Below, piece after piece: positions 8,221 through 16,231 of a DNA stretch of 64,000 bases; position 1 is the stretch's first letter; each line of letters starts with the position of its first letter. The notes beneath the pieces were generated by a model that saw only the letters and a program-made list of their open reading frames with translations, did no database searches and was not told where the DNA came from. Source of the DNA: Nonomuraea dietziae (GTDB lineage: Bacteria > Actinomycetota > Actinomycetes > Streptosporangiales > Streptosporangiaceae); NCBI RefSeq assembly GCF_014195505.1, contig NZ_JACIBV010000001.1, forward strand, positions 434,001-498,000, written 5' to 3'. The translations under genes and the position numbers were made by a program.

Positions 8221-8808
8221 GTGAGTCGTGCACTGATCATCGTGGATGTGCAGAAGGACTTCTGTGAGGGCGGCAGCGTTCCGGTGAAGGGTGGCGCGGA
8301 CCGAGCCGCCGCCATCGCCGAGCTGGTCCAGCGCGCCGATGGTCAGTATGCCTTCGTCGTTGCCACCCGTGACCACCACATCGACCCGGGCGCCCACTTC
8401 TCCGACAACCCCGACTTCCAGGACTCCTTCCCCGTGCATTGCGTCGTCGGCAGCGAGGGAAGCGAGTTCCATCCGGATTTCGCACCCGCCGTCGACTCCG
8501 GACACGTCGACGAGATCTTCTTCAAGGGCGCGAACTCCGCCTCCAAAAGCGGTTTCGAGGGCTCGACCAAGGACGGCACGACACTGTCAGCCTGGCTGAA
8601 GGCCCGTGACATCGCCGACCTCGATGTCGTCGGCATCGCGACCGATCACTGCGTGAAGGCCACCGCTCTGGACGGAGCGCGCGTGGGCTTCACAGTGCGG
8701 GTCCTGCTCGACTACACCGCCGGCGTCGCGGCCGACACCACACGCACCGCCCTCGACGAGCTGCGCCAGGCCGGTGTCGCGCTGAGCGGCGAACCTGTCG
8801 TCGCCTGA
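8221..8808 (+). CDS. pncA: nicotinamidase (isochorismatase fold)
   Basis: A 195-residue cytoplasmic hydrolase that converts nicotinamide to nicotinate in NAD salvage and, as in mycobacteria, would activate pyrazinamide. The catalytic triad is visible as D9 (IIVDVQKDF), K102 (FFKGANS) and C144 (ATDHCVKAT). The metal site is D51, H53 (DHHID) and H73 (PVHCV). Length and spacing match the Mycobacterium tuberculosis enzyme closely. The GTG at 8221 is preceded by GAGGGAAGAGG. An open frame continues upstream but would translate the operator region. Confidence 0.93.
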   Translation: MSRALIIVDVQKDFCEGGSVPVKGGADRAAAIAELVQRADGQYAFVVATRDHHIDPGAHFSDNPDFQDSFPVHCVVGSEGSEFHPDFAPAVDSGHVDEIFFKGANSASKSGFEGSTKDGTTLSAWLKARDIADLDVVGIATDHCVKATALDGARVGFTVRVLLDYTAGVAADTTRTALDELRQAGVALSGEPVVA

Positions 8809-8843
8809 ACGAGGTCCCGTTGATACGGCGGCAGGAAACAACA

Positions 8844-8913
8844 GATATGCAGGTCAGCGGCCCGTCCTCCAGGCTGAGCTCGAAGGGGCTTACAGGGCTC
8901 CGACCTGCATATC
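8844..8913. repeat. 12-bp perfect inverted repeat with 46-base spacer
   Basis: GATATGCAGGTC (8844-8855) is repeated in exact inverted form as GACCTGCATATC (8902-8913). It lies between pncA and the decayed Tn3 transposase. It could be an element end, a res-like site or a large hairpin; nothing in it is coding. Confidence 0.6.
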
Positions 8914-9008
8914 CGTTGGAAATTTCGCTATTGCTACCGGAACCCCTGATTCGGCCTATGGACCGTTCGTAGTGCACTCCCAGACCCTGCGCGCGTCGGC
9001 CTCCGGAG

Positions 9009-9784
9009 GTGCACGCGATGATCGAGGGCGCGGTACGGCACGGCACCACCATGAAGGTCGAGGGCAACTACGTCGACTCACACGGCCAAACGGAAATCGG
9101 GTTCGGGGTGACCATGCTCCTGGGCTTTGACCTGCTGCCGCGCATCAAGCAGATCAACAAGGTCAAGCTGTATCGGGTGGAGAGCGGCGAGGGCGATCTG
9201 TCTGCGCGACGGACCCCGGCTGACCCGGTCGATCCGCTGGCATCTGATCGAACAGGACTACGAGCAGATGATCACGTACACGACCGCCATCAAGCAGGGC
9301 ACCGCCTTCACCGAGGCCATCCTGTGCCGGTTCGCCGACTCCGCCTCCCACCCGGCCTACCGGGCCATGCTGGAGGTCGGCCGCGCGCAGAAGACCATCT
9401 TCGTCGCCCGCTACCTGCGGCTGTGCGAGCCGCATCGGGAGATCCAGGAAGGGTCAACATCGTGGAGTCCTCCAACGGAGGAAACTCGGTGATCTTCTAC
9501 GGCAAGGGCGGCGACATTGCCACCAACCGGCGCGAGAGTTGGATCTGACCGTCTTGTGCCTGCGGATCCTCCAGGCGGCGTTCGTCTACATCAATACGCT
9601 GATGCTGCAAGACGTCTACGCCGATTCCACCATGGCGAAGCTGCTCAAGCCTGCCGGCCGGCGTGGGCTGACACCCTTGTTCTGGCAGCATGTCCAGCCC
9701 TTTGGCGAGGTCCGGCTCGATGTCGCGAAGCATCTGTCTCTCGGCGAGAACACCGGTCCAGCCCGTACAGGCGATCAGGCATAG
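9009..9784 (+). pseudogene. decayed Tn3-family transposase (C-terminal half, frameshifted)
   Basis: Three frames in succession carry conserved pieces of the Tn3 transposase catalytic and C-terminal region. VEGNYVDSHGQTEIGFG comes first, then IRWHLIEQDYEQMITYTTAI with RAQKTIFVARYLRLCEPHRE. Next are NIVESSNGGNSVIFYGKGGD and NRRESWI, and finally LTVLCLRILQAAFVYINTLM and GLTPLFWQHVQPFGEVRLD. At least two or three frameshifts (near 9190, 9455 and 9540) break the reading frame, and the N-terminal half of the roughly 980-residue family is absent. It cannot encode a working transposase. It marks an old insertion and the start of a disrupted zone that runs to about 12.1 kb. Confidence 0.85.
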
Positions 9785-9908
9785 ATCACAGCTTGGCGGT
9801 GTCAGTCCCGTCGACCTGGTCGGATTCGGGTGTGCGGCGCCACGAACCGGAATAGCGTACTGCGGACCGTCTGCACCCCGGCCTGGTCGGCCCCGAATCG
9901 ATCGCACA

Positions 9909-9925
9909 GGCCGGCTTCGCCGGCC
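9909..9925 (-). terminator. hairpin at the 3' end of the TetR gene
   Basis: GGCCGGC-TTC-GCCGGCC is a perfect 7-bp stem with a 3-base loop. It lies 2 bases past the stop of the minus-strand TetR gene. There is no U-run, as is usual in actinomycetes. Confidence 0.5.
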
Positions 9926-9927
9926 AT

Positions 9928-10572
9928 CTACCCGTCTCGGCGGAGGTGGCCGTGCAGGAAGGTGTGGATGCCTGCAGCGACTGTCTTGGTGAGCTCATCG
10001 GTGGGCAGAGCGGCGTGGTGGGCCGGCAGTTCGGCTGAGATCAGCAGCAACAGGTGTAGGGCCGCACGGTCGGGGTCGTCGATCCGCAGCAACCCCCGGT
10101 CGGCCATCTGTCGCAGGTGACCGCCCAGTTCACGGCGGACGCGGCGCGGCCCGGTCTGCTGCCAGGCATCGATCGCTTCCTGAGGAATGTGGCCCGCTTC
10201 GGCGTTGATCTGTGCGACCAGGGAGAAGTGGGCGGCGCTGTCGGGTCTCGGCGTCACCCAGTCCAGGCCGAACTCGATGAGGTCGGCCTCCACATCGGTG
10301 ACCTTGCGTAGATGGCGGTCGATGACGGCGATCTGCACGTCGGCCGCCCGAGTGGCGCTCTCCTGAATCACGGCCAGGAACAGCCCGGCCTTGTCGGTGA
10401 AGTGGTTGTAGATAGTCCGGGTGGATACTCCGGCTTCAGCCGAGATCGCGTCGATGCTGGCGCGCGTGAAGCCCTCGCGGGCGAACACCGTCAGGGCGCC
10501 GTCCAGGATCGCCTGCCGCTTACCGGTCAGCCTGCCGCGAGGGTGCGTCTTTGCGGTGTTTTCCCTGGTCAT
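9928..10572 (-). CDS. TetR family transcriptional regulator
   Basis: A 214-residue regulator. The helix-turn-helix is at residues 18-65 (RQAILDGALTVFAREGFTRA, then GVSTRTIYNHFTDKAGLFLA). A TetR_C domain with VAQINAEAGHIPQEAIDAWQ follows. It is transcribed divergently from the flavin reductase gene at 10677. The AT-rich 104-bp gap has repeated GTTTTAC elements (10588-10608), so the reductase is its probable target. The ligand is unknown. Confidence 0.92.
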   Translation of the reverse strand: MTRENTAKTHPRGRLTGKRQAILDGALTVFAREGFTRASIDAISAEAGVSTRTIYNHFTDKAGLFLAVIQESATRAADVQIAVIDRHLRKVTDVEADLIEFGLDWVTPRPDSAAHFSLVAQINAEAGHIPQEAIDAWQQTGPRRVRRELGGHLRQMADRGLLRIDDPDRAALHLLLLISAELPAHHAALPTDELTKTVAAGIHTFLHGHLRRDG

Positions 10573-10587
10573 CCAGACCCTCCTGCA

Positions 10588-10634
10588 GTTTTACAGTCAT
10601 CGTTTTACTTTTTGCCATGCACGTTGTACTTTAC
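10588..10634. promoter_or_regulatory. repeated GTTTTAC elements in a divergent promoter
   Basis: GTTTTAC occurs at 10588-10594 and again at 10602-10608. A related GTACTTTAC is at 10626-10634. The stretch is strikingly AT-rich for this genome and lies between the divergent TetR and flavin reductase genes. The 14-bp repeat spacing suits a dimeric repressor. Confidence 0.5.
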
Positions 10635-10676
10635 CTCATGCCGGGCCACCACGGTCAGCAATGAGGAGTGACAAAC

Positions 10677-11288
10677 ATGATCAGGATTGCCATTGTCATC
10701 GGCAGCACCCGCCCGCGCCGCCGTACCGCGGTCGCGGCCCGCTGGGTCGCCGAGGTCGCCAACCGTCACCCCGCTGTCACCGCAGGGGAGGCGACGTTCG
10801 AGGTTGTCGACCTGGCCGAATGCGGGCTGTCGGTACTTGACGAGCCTCTGCCCGCGCTGTTCGGCGATTACCACCACGCCCACACCAACCAGTGGGCCCA
10901 GACGATCGCGTCGTTCGACGGGTTCGTCTTCGTCACCCCCGAGTACAACCACTCGGCCCCGGCCGCGCTGAAGAACGCCATCGACTTCCTGTTCGCCGAG
11001 TGGAACAACAAGGCGGCCGGTTTCGTCAGCCACGGGGTGCACGGCGGCGTGCGTGCCGTGGAGCACCTGCGGCAGGTCATGACGGAGCTCCAGGTGGCCA
11101 ATGTGCGCACCCAGGTGGCGTTGTCGGTCTTCACCGACTTCGAGATCACCGACCCGGCCGAGCCCGGCATCATTGCCCCAGGCCCGCACCAGGAGCCGAC
11201 CCTGAACGAGCTGTTCGACGAGGTGATCGCCTGGTCCCGGGCACTCAAGCCGCTGCGTGCGGCAGCCGGTCAGGCGGTGGCCGCGTGA
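10677..11288 (+). CDS. NADPH-dependent FMN reductase (flavodoxin-fold)
   Basis: A 203-residue protein. The FMN phosphate loop is IAIVIGSTRPRRRT near the start. The second FMN contact, FVFVTPEYNHSAPAALKNAI, is typical of the NADPH-dependent FMN/azo/quinone reductase family. It would reduce flavin, quinones or azo/nitro compounds with NAD(P)H. A GTG at 10668 is also in frame, but GAGGAG at 10663-10668 fits the ATG at 10677. Its last bases overlap the start of the broken aldo/keto reductase (GTGA), showing the original two-gene operon. Confidence 0.9.
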   Translation: MIRIAIVIGSTRPRRRTAVAARWVAEVANRHPAVTAGEATFEVVDLAECGLSVLDEPLPALFGDYHHAHTNQWAQTIASFDGFVFVTPEYNHSAPAALKNAIDFLFAEWNNKAAGFVSHGVHGGVRAVEHLRQVMTELQVANVRTQVALSVFTDFEITDPAEPGIIAPGPHQEPTLNELFDEVIAWSRALKPLRAAAGQAVAA

Positions 11289-11897
11289 CCATGCGCCACC
11301 GGTCGCTGGGCCACACCGGACTGCGGGTCTCCGACTCGGCGCGCTGACCTGCGGCGAGGAGCAGATCGGCTCCTCGCCGCAGGAGGCCCCGTCGCATTCT
11401 CGACCTGTACGGCGAAGCGGGTGGCAACGGTATCGACACCGCGAACTTCTACTCCGGCGGCCGGGGCGAGACCATCCTGGGCGAACTGCTGGCGGGTCGC
11501 CGCGATCGGTTCGTGGTGGCTAGCAAGTATTCGGTCTCGCGCGACGGCGGCGACCCCGACGGCGCCGGCAGCCACCGCAAGAACCTCGTTGAACAGCGCC
11601 GTGGTGACGCTCAGCGTCTCGGGGCCCGCTGATGTACAGGCGGGCGTGATAGGAGACCTCCCACACACCTGGAAAGGCAGGGCGCTTGAATGGCCGCCAA
11701 CGGGGTCCAGTCGCGTGTTGGCGTGGACGATGACGCAGGCCGGGGCCCGACATGCCGACGTAGAGGATCTTTCCGGCCCGTACGGCATCATCCAGCACCC
11801 GCATGGTCTCCTCGATCGAGGTATGCCTGTCCCACAGGTAGACCCAGTACAGGTCGAGGTAGTCGGTGCCCAGTCTCCGCAGGCTGGCCTCCAGCGA
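11285..11897 (+). pseudogene. aldo/keto reductase broken by frameshift, a 304-bp inversion and 3' loss
   Basis: The plus strand encodes the AKR start (MRHRSLGHTGLRVSDSA). After a frameshift it reads GGNGIDTANFYSGGRGETIL, then [10 protein letters not shown], up to KNLVE ending at 11593. The next family segment is present only on the minus strand. Starting at 11897 and reading leftwards it gives [20 protein letters not shown], then [11 protein letters not shown] and ILYVGMS. The order KNLVE-SLEASL is exactly the uninterrupted family sequence, so bases 11594-11897 have been inverted in place. The rest of the gene is missing downstream. The GTG start overlaps the flavin reductase stop. Confidence 0.88.
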
Positions 11898-12123
11898 CGG
11901 AGTGAGCGGCGTGCTCATCGCTGGCAGCGAAGCCATCAGCGGCATCAAGGCCTCGGACGTCGTCTTCCAGAACACCATCGGGCAGAGTGTCCTGCACACC
12001 TTCGCCGTCGGGGACACCCTGCAACTCCACGCATACCGCATCGGGCAAAACGGTTCGGCCTCGGTCCTCAGCACTGGCGACGGGCGCACCATGGTTGCGG
12101 CGCACTGGGTGAACGCAACCTGA
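11898..12123 (+). pseudogene. C-terminal fragment of an unidentified protein
   Basis: Immediately right of the inversion point, one frame reads [20 protein letters not shown], then [20 protein letters not shown] and [16 protein letters not shown], ending in a stop at 12123. The composition looks like real coding sequence, but there is no start codon context and the join to the inverted segment is abrupt. I do not recognise the family. It is probably a leftover of whatever was joined here by the rearrangement. Confidence 0.4.
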
Positions 12124-12596
12124 GTAGAACCTGAGATTCTCCGACCCCGTCCGCGACGCCCCGCCCGGCCCAAGCCGTACGGCGGGGCATCACGATCAGC
12201 CGGGCCCACCAGAGCACAGCACTTTGCTGGGTGCGGCGGGCCGCGAACCATGGAGCACGGCGCAGGGGAGCGTGCGGAGTCCGGAGCATGGTGGTCCAGG
12301 TGGAAGAGCTGCTCGAACTCCCTGGCCGACGGCTCCTCGGGGGAGGGGAGTGGCTATAGGGGGCAACCTGCGCAGTAGGGAGAAGGGCATGGTGCGGACC
12401 TGTGGCCCCGACCAGCCTGAACGGGCGCCGTCACTGAACCGGAAGCAAGATCGACCCCCTGCCGCCGAGGCCGCGACGTGCTGAGCGAATTGATCTACTT
12501 TGTAAAGGCGCCCGGCTGTTACACCTCAAAGCCACGACCCAAGCAACCACAGCAACAAGGGGACAGGCGGACACGGGCGGTTCCTATGATGGCGGC
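12124..12596. other. non-coding stretch with no recognisable gene
   Basis: Short open frames on both strands lack ribosome sites and family resemblance. No convincing hairpin or operator was found. It borders the rearranged region and may be decayed sequence. Confidence 0.4.
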
Positions 12597-12881
12597 TTGA
12601 TCATCATTTCGGGCTGGATCAGTGTCGATCCCGATAGCCGCGACGACTACCTGCGGGGCTGTGTGAGCGTGGTCGAACAGGCGCGGGCCTCGTCCGGCTG
12701 TCTCGACTTCGCGCTCAGCGCCGACCTCGTCGAGGCAGGCCGGATCAATGTCTATGAGCGGTGGGAGTCCGGGGAGAGTCTCGACGCCTTCCGCGGCTCC
12801 GGGCCGAGCGACGACCAGGCGGCGGTGATTCGCGCCGCTGAGGTGGCTCGCTATGAGATCGCAGGTGTCGGCCCTGCCTGA
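12597..12881 (+). CDS. putative antibiotic-biosynthesis-monooxygenase (ABM) domain protein
   Basis: A 94-residue single-domain protein with a ferredoxin-like fold pattern: a first strand IIISGWISVDPDSR, a helix, then CLDFALSADLVEAGRINVYE and RWESGESLDAF. This is the usual order in ABM/YgiN-type dimers that oxidise quinols or act as heme/aromatic oxygenases. The only in-frame start is TTG at 12597 with a weak ribosome site. It stands alone. The fold is reasonably supported; the activity is not. Confidence 0.7.
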   Translation: MIIISGWISVDPDSRDDYLRGCVSVVEQARASSGCLDFALSADLVEAGRINVYERWESGESLDAFRGSGPSDDQAAVIRAAEVARYEIAGVGPA

Positions 12882-13097
12882 CGGGCCGGGGTGGGCCTGG
12901 GCGCGTGCTGTCGAGGTGGGCGATGAGGGGGAGCTCTCGAGTCTGCTGGCGCCTTGGGGATGGAGGGGGCCTCGGTCGCGGCGGAGGGTGAGCGGGGGTT
13001 CGATCCGTGCGAGCGGTGCTGGTTCTGGCAGGGCAGGCTGGTCTGCGTTCCCATCTGCATGTAGCGGGTGATCTCATCGCGTCGGGAGCGGCGCGGT

Positions 13098-14096
13098 TCA
13101 TGGCTCCTCCGTGTCCGGCGCCGGTGAGGTGGTCGCACCGGCTGACAGGAGTTTCTCCGCCAGTGCGTGGCAGCGCTTTCTTAGTTCCGGGGGGTCGAGT
13201 GCCTCGAAGTCGTGCCCCAGGAGGAGCACGTGCATGAGGAGGAAGTCGAGGCTGCCGGCGCCGCTGATCACTTCGCAGAGTTCGCTCCCGCGTTGTCGTA
13301 CGACGGCCGCCGAGGGTGGAATCTGTGCGCGCACCGTGTCGGCGGGGGCGTGCACGAGGAAGCGCGCCTGGTGGGGGTAGACCCGGCTCGCGACGCTCTC
13401 CTGGACGTATGCGGCCGCGTCGGGGGCCGGGCGTGGGTGGTAGTGCCAGGTCCGTGCGGACACATGGGTCATGCGGTCGACGCGGAAGTTGCGCCAGTCG
13501 TCGCGGTCGAGGTCGTAGGCGAGGAGGTACCAGCGGCGGTCGGAGGCGACCAGGCGGTAGGGCTCGACGCGTCGTTGTCGTGTCTGGCCTGCTGACGGGT
13601 AGTCGAAGCCGGCTTCGACCTGGTCGCGGCAGGCTTTGGCCAGCGTCATGAGTATGTCGGGGTCGGCTGGTGTGCGGCCTCCGCCGAAGGACTCGACTGA
13701 GGCGGAGAGTGCGCGTACTTCGTGTCGTAGCCGGGTGGGGAGGACTTGGTCGAGCTTGGTCAGTGCGCGGAGTGCGGCGTCGCCGGCGCCGGCGATGGCG
13801 TCGCTTGCGCCGGTGAGCAGGGAGACCGCGGTGGCGATCGCCTCTTCGTCGTCGAGGAGCAGGGGTGGCAGGTCTTGTCCTGGGCCGAGTTGGTAGCCGC
13901 CGCCGACGCCTTGGCTGGCTTGTACCTGGTAGCCGAGTGTGCGTAGTCGCTCGATGTCTCGGCGTACGGTGCGCGGTGTGACGCCGAGCCGGTCGGCGAG
14001 TTCGGGGCCGGTCCAGACCTGGCGCTGCTGCAGGAGTCCGAGGAGGGTGAGTACTCGCTCTGTCGTTCCCCGTTCTTGGCTGGTTGCCGGGTCCAT
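13098..14096 (-). CDS. WYL-domain transcriptional regulator (DeoR-like HTH)
   Basis: A 332-residue regulator. The winged helix-turn-helix lies at residues about 10-65 (ERVLTLLGLLQQRQVWTGPE, then GVTPRTVRRDIERLRTLGY). The WYL domain is at about 150-230 (RVEPYRLVASDRRWYLLAYD), followed by the WCX C-terminal domain. WYL regulators sense a ligand or nucleic acid and control adjacent genes. The frame is open further upstream, but the family start is the ATG at 14096. It is divergent from the DinB-VOC operon, with a perfect 8-bp inverted repeat in the gap. Confidence 0.92.
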   Translation of the reverse strand: MDPATSQERGTTERVLTLLGLLQQRQVWTGPELADRLGVTPRTVRRDIERLRTLGYQVQASQGVGGGYQLGPGQDLPPLLLDDEEAIATAVSLLTGASDAIAGAGDAALRALTKLDQVLPTRLRHEVRALSASVESFGGGRTPADPDILMTLAKACRDQVEAGFDYPSAGQTRQRRVEPYRLVASDRRWYLLAYDLDRDDWRNFRVDRMTHVSARTWHYHPRPAPDAAAYVQESVASRVYPHQARFLVHAPADTVRAQIPPSAAVVRQRGSELCEVISGAGSLDFLLMHVLLLGHDFEALDPPELRKRCHALAEKLLSAGATTSPAPDTEEP

Positions 14097-14114
14097 GTGG
14101 CCAAGCCTGCCAGA

Positions 14115-14137
14115 TAGCGGACCGATGCTGTCCGCTA
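14115..14137. promoter_or_regulatory. operator-like inverted repeat between WYL regulator and DinB gene
   Basis: TAGCGGAC (14115-14122), a 7-base spacer and GTCCGCTA (14130-14137) form a perfect inverted repeat. It is centred between the divergent starts at 14096 and 14157 and is the probable binding site of the WYL protein. Confidence 0.7.
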
Positions 14138-14156
14138 GGGGTGTCAGGGTGGTTTC

Positions 14157-14744
14157 ATGGATGCGGACGAACTGGACTGGAACCGGACGCTGCGTGAGCA
14201 GTGGGAGTTCCACTGGAATCATCAGGTTCGGGCCCGGCTCGAGGGCCTTACCGACGAGGAGTATTTCTGGTCGCCGGTGCCGGATGCCTGGAGTGTGCGG
14301 CCGCGTGGTAGTTCGGCGGCGCCTGTGCAGGTGGGGGCTGGGGACTTCACGTTGGACTATGCCTTTCCTGAGCCGGTTCCTGCGGCTTTCACGACGATCG
14401 CGTGGCGGCTCGGTCATGTGGTCGTCGGTGTGCTGGCCGCGCGCAACGCGGCGCATTTCGGCGCGCCGGCGGCGTCGTATGAGTCGTGGGAGTACGCCGG
14501 TGGCGCGGCCGCCGCGCTCGGCCAGCTCGAGGCTCAGCTGGAGGTTTGGCTGGCGGGGGTGGGGGGCTTGGGCGAGGTCGGGCTTCGGGTTGCGGTGGGG
14601 GAGAAGGAGCCCTTTCCCGAGGCGCCCATGGCGGATCTGGTGCTGCATGTTCATCGGGAGCTGATTCACCATCTGTCCGAGGTCTGCCTGCTGCGGGACC
14701 TCTACGTGCATACGAAGTCTGTGACGAACGGAGAAGATCGATGA
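14157..14744 (+). CDS. DinB-superfamily protein
   Basis: A 195-residue four-helix-bundle protein of the DinB/YfiT type. WNRTLREQWEFHWNHQVRAR, then LTDEEYFWSPVPDAWSVRP, is the usual N-terminal arrangement. TIAWRLGHVVVGVLAARNA and HREL-I-HH-L carry the metal-site histidines. Such proteins act as thiol-dependent transferases or hydrolases with bound metal. This one is co-transcribed with the VOC protein downstream (ATGA overlap) under the operator of the WYL regulator. Confidence 0.88.
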   Translation: MDADELDWNRTLREQWEFHWNHQVRARLEGLTDEEYFWSPVPDAWSVRPRGSSAAPVQVGAGDFTLDYAFPEPVPAAFTTIAWRLGHVVVGVLAARNAAHFGAPAASYESWEYAGGAAAALGQLEAQLEVWLAGVGGLGEVGLRVAVGEKEPFPEAPMADLVLHVHRELIHHLSEVCLLRDLYVHTKSVTNGEDR

Positions 14745-15202
14745 GCCGCGACATTCAGGTCACTTTCGATGCGCGTGACCCGCGGGCGTTGTCGTGCTTT
14801 TGGCGCGACGTTCTGGGTTATGTCCATCCCGGCCCGCCTGGGGTCGATCTGCCGGGGGGTGCCGATCCGCTGGCGGCGTGGGATGAGTTTCTCGCGCGGG
14901 TGGGTGTGCCGGAGGAGCAGCGCAACTCGAGTTCGGCGCTTGAGGATCCGGACGGGCGGGGGCCGCGGTTGTTCTTCCAGCAGGTGCCGGAGGGCAAGGT
15001 CGCCAAGAACCGCGTTCATCTGGACGTTCGTGCGGCTCCTGGGCTGCGGGGGGAGGAGCGGATGGCGGCGTTGGAGGTCGAGTGTGATCGGCTCGTCGGG
15101 CTGGGTGCGAGGCGGGTGCGTCGCCACGAGCCTGCTCCTCCGATGAGCGCGGGTTTCATCGTGATGACCGACCCTGAGGGCAACGAGTTCTGCCTGGACT
15201 GA
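14741..15202 (+). CDS. VOC family protein
   Basis: A 153-residue protein beginning MSRDIQVTFDARDPRALSCF and ending GFIVMTDPEGNEFCLD, the standard opening and closing strands of actinobacterial VOC proteins. RVHLDVRA in the middle carries the H-x-D metal/ligand element. The ATG overlaps the DinB stop by four bases and GGAGAAG precedes it. A DinB-VOC pair next to a WYL regulator suggests a small electrophile- or drug-response unit; that role is inferred. Confidence 0.88.
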   Translation: MSRDIQVTFDARDPRALSCFWRDVLGYVHPGPPGVDLPGGADPLAAWDEFLARVGVPEEQRNSSSALEDPDGRGPRLFFQQVPEGKVAKNRVHLDVRAAPGLRGEERMAALEVECDRLVGLGARRVRRHEPAPPMSAGFIVMTDPEGNEFCLD

Positions 15203-15229
15203 CGTGGCTCGGTTTGGTGTGGCCGCGGG

Positions 15230-16210
15230 TCACACGGTGAGGGTGATCTTGCCGCTCGCGTGGCCGCTTCTCAGGTGGTGGAGGGCCTGCGGGGCCTGGC
15301 TCAGTGGGTATGTTCTGTCGATGATCGGCGTGAGTTTGCCGGTCTCGATGAGTTCTGTCAGGGTCTGCAGGTCTTGTCGGCGGGGTGTCGACATCAGTCC
15401 GGTCAGGTTGTGGCGGGTGAAGGGTGACAGTATTCCGGCTCGGAGTTGGCGGTCGGCGCCTTCTGTCCATCGTCCTGTGTGCGCGCCTCCGACGATGACG
15501 AGTGTGCCCGTGGGGGTGAGGGCGCGTCGTAGGTGGGTGAGGGGGCGGTTGCCTGCGGTGTCGAGGATGAGGTCGTAGCGGTCTGGCCTGTCGGTGAAGT
15601 CTTCGCGGGTGTGGTCGATGACGTCGTCGGCGCCGATGGATCGGACCAGTTCTGTCTTGGTCGTGCGGCAGACGCCTGTGACGTGCGCTTGGTATGCCTT
15701 GGCCAGTTGTACGGCGAAGGTTCCGACGCCGCCGCCTGCTCCGGTGATCAGTACTTTCTGTCCGGGCTGGAGTCGTCCTTTGTCGCGGAGGCCTTGGAGG
15801 GCGGCGCAGGCGGAGGCGGGCAGCGCGGCCGCCTGTTCGAAGGTGATGGTGGAGGGCTTGAGGACGATTGTGTCGTGGTGGGCGCCGGCGTACTCGGCGA
15901 AGGAGCCGTGGCAGGTGCCGAGCACTTCGTCGCCTGGGTGGAAGCGGGTCACGTTCTCGCCGACTTCTTCGATGTGTCCTGCGACGTCGTGGCCGGGTAT
16001 GCGGGTTTTGGGGGTGCGTAGTCCGTAGCCTGCCAGGCGGAGCAGGTAGGGCAGGCCGGTGATCAGGTGCCAGGCGCCCTGGTCGACGCCGGCGGCGTGG
16101 ACGCGGATGAGCACGTCGTCGTGTCCGATGGTGGGTTTGTCGATGTCGCCGAGTTTCAGCGCGTCGGGTGAGCAGTAGGTGTCTCGGAAGATCGCTTTCA
16201 TGGTCGTCAC
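15230..16210 (-). CDS. MDR-family NADPH:quinone reductase/alcohol dehydrogenase, zinc-free
   Basis: A 326-residue medium-chain reductase. The GroES-like half runs from MKAIFRDTYCSPDALKLGDI through PGHDVAGHIEEVGENVTRF. The Rossmann half carries ITGAGGGVGTFAVQLAKAY and GADDVIDHTREDF. The structural-zinc cysteine cluster is absent, which fits the quinone oxidoreductase subgroup. AAAGG lies 7 bases before the GTG; an in-frame ATG sits three codons later. It follows the DUF4386 gene by 21 bases on the same strand, so the two are probably one transcript. Confidence 0.92.
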   Translation of the reverse strand: MTTMKAIFRDTYCSPDALKLGDIDKPTIGHDDVLIRVHAAGVDQGAWHLITGLPYLLRLAGYGLRTPKTRIPGHDVAGHIEEVGENVTRFHPGDEVLGTCHGSFAEYAGAHHDTIVLKPSTITFEQAAALPASACAALQGLRDKGRLQPGQKVLITGAGGGVGTFAVQLAKAYQAHVTGVCRTTKTELVRSIGADDVIDHTREDFTDRPDRYDLILDTAGNRPLTHLRRALTPTGTLVIVGGAHTGRWTEGADRQLRAGILSPFTRHNLTGLMSTPRRQDLQTLTELIETGKLTPIIDRTYPLSQAPQALHHLRSGHASGKITLTV

Positions 16211-16231
16211 GTCGTTGCCTTTCGGTGTGGT

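Noticed and set aside
12224..12484. 86-codon plus-strand frame
   Set aside because: No ribosome site, no family pattern, biased composition.
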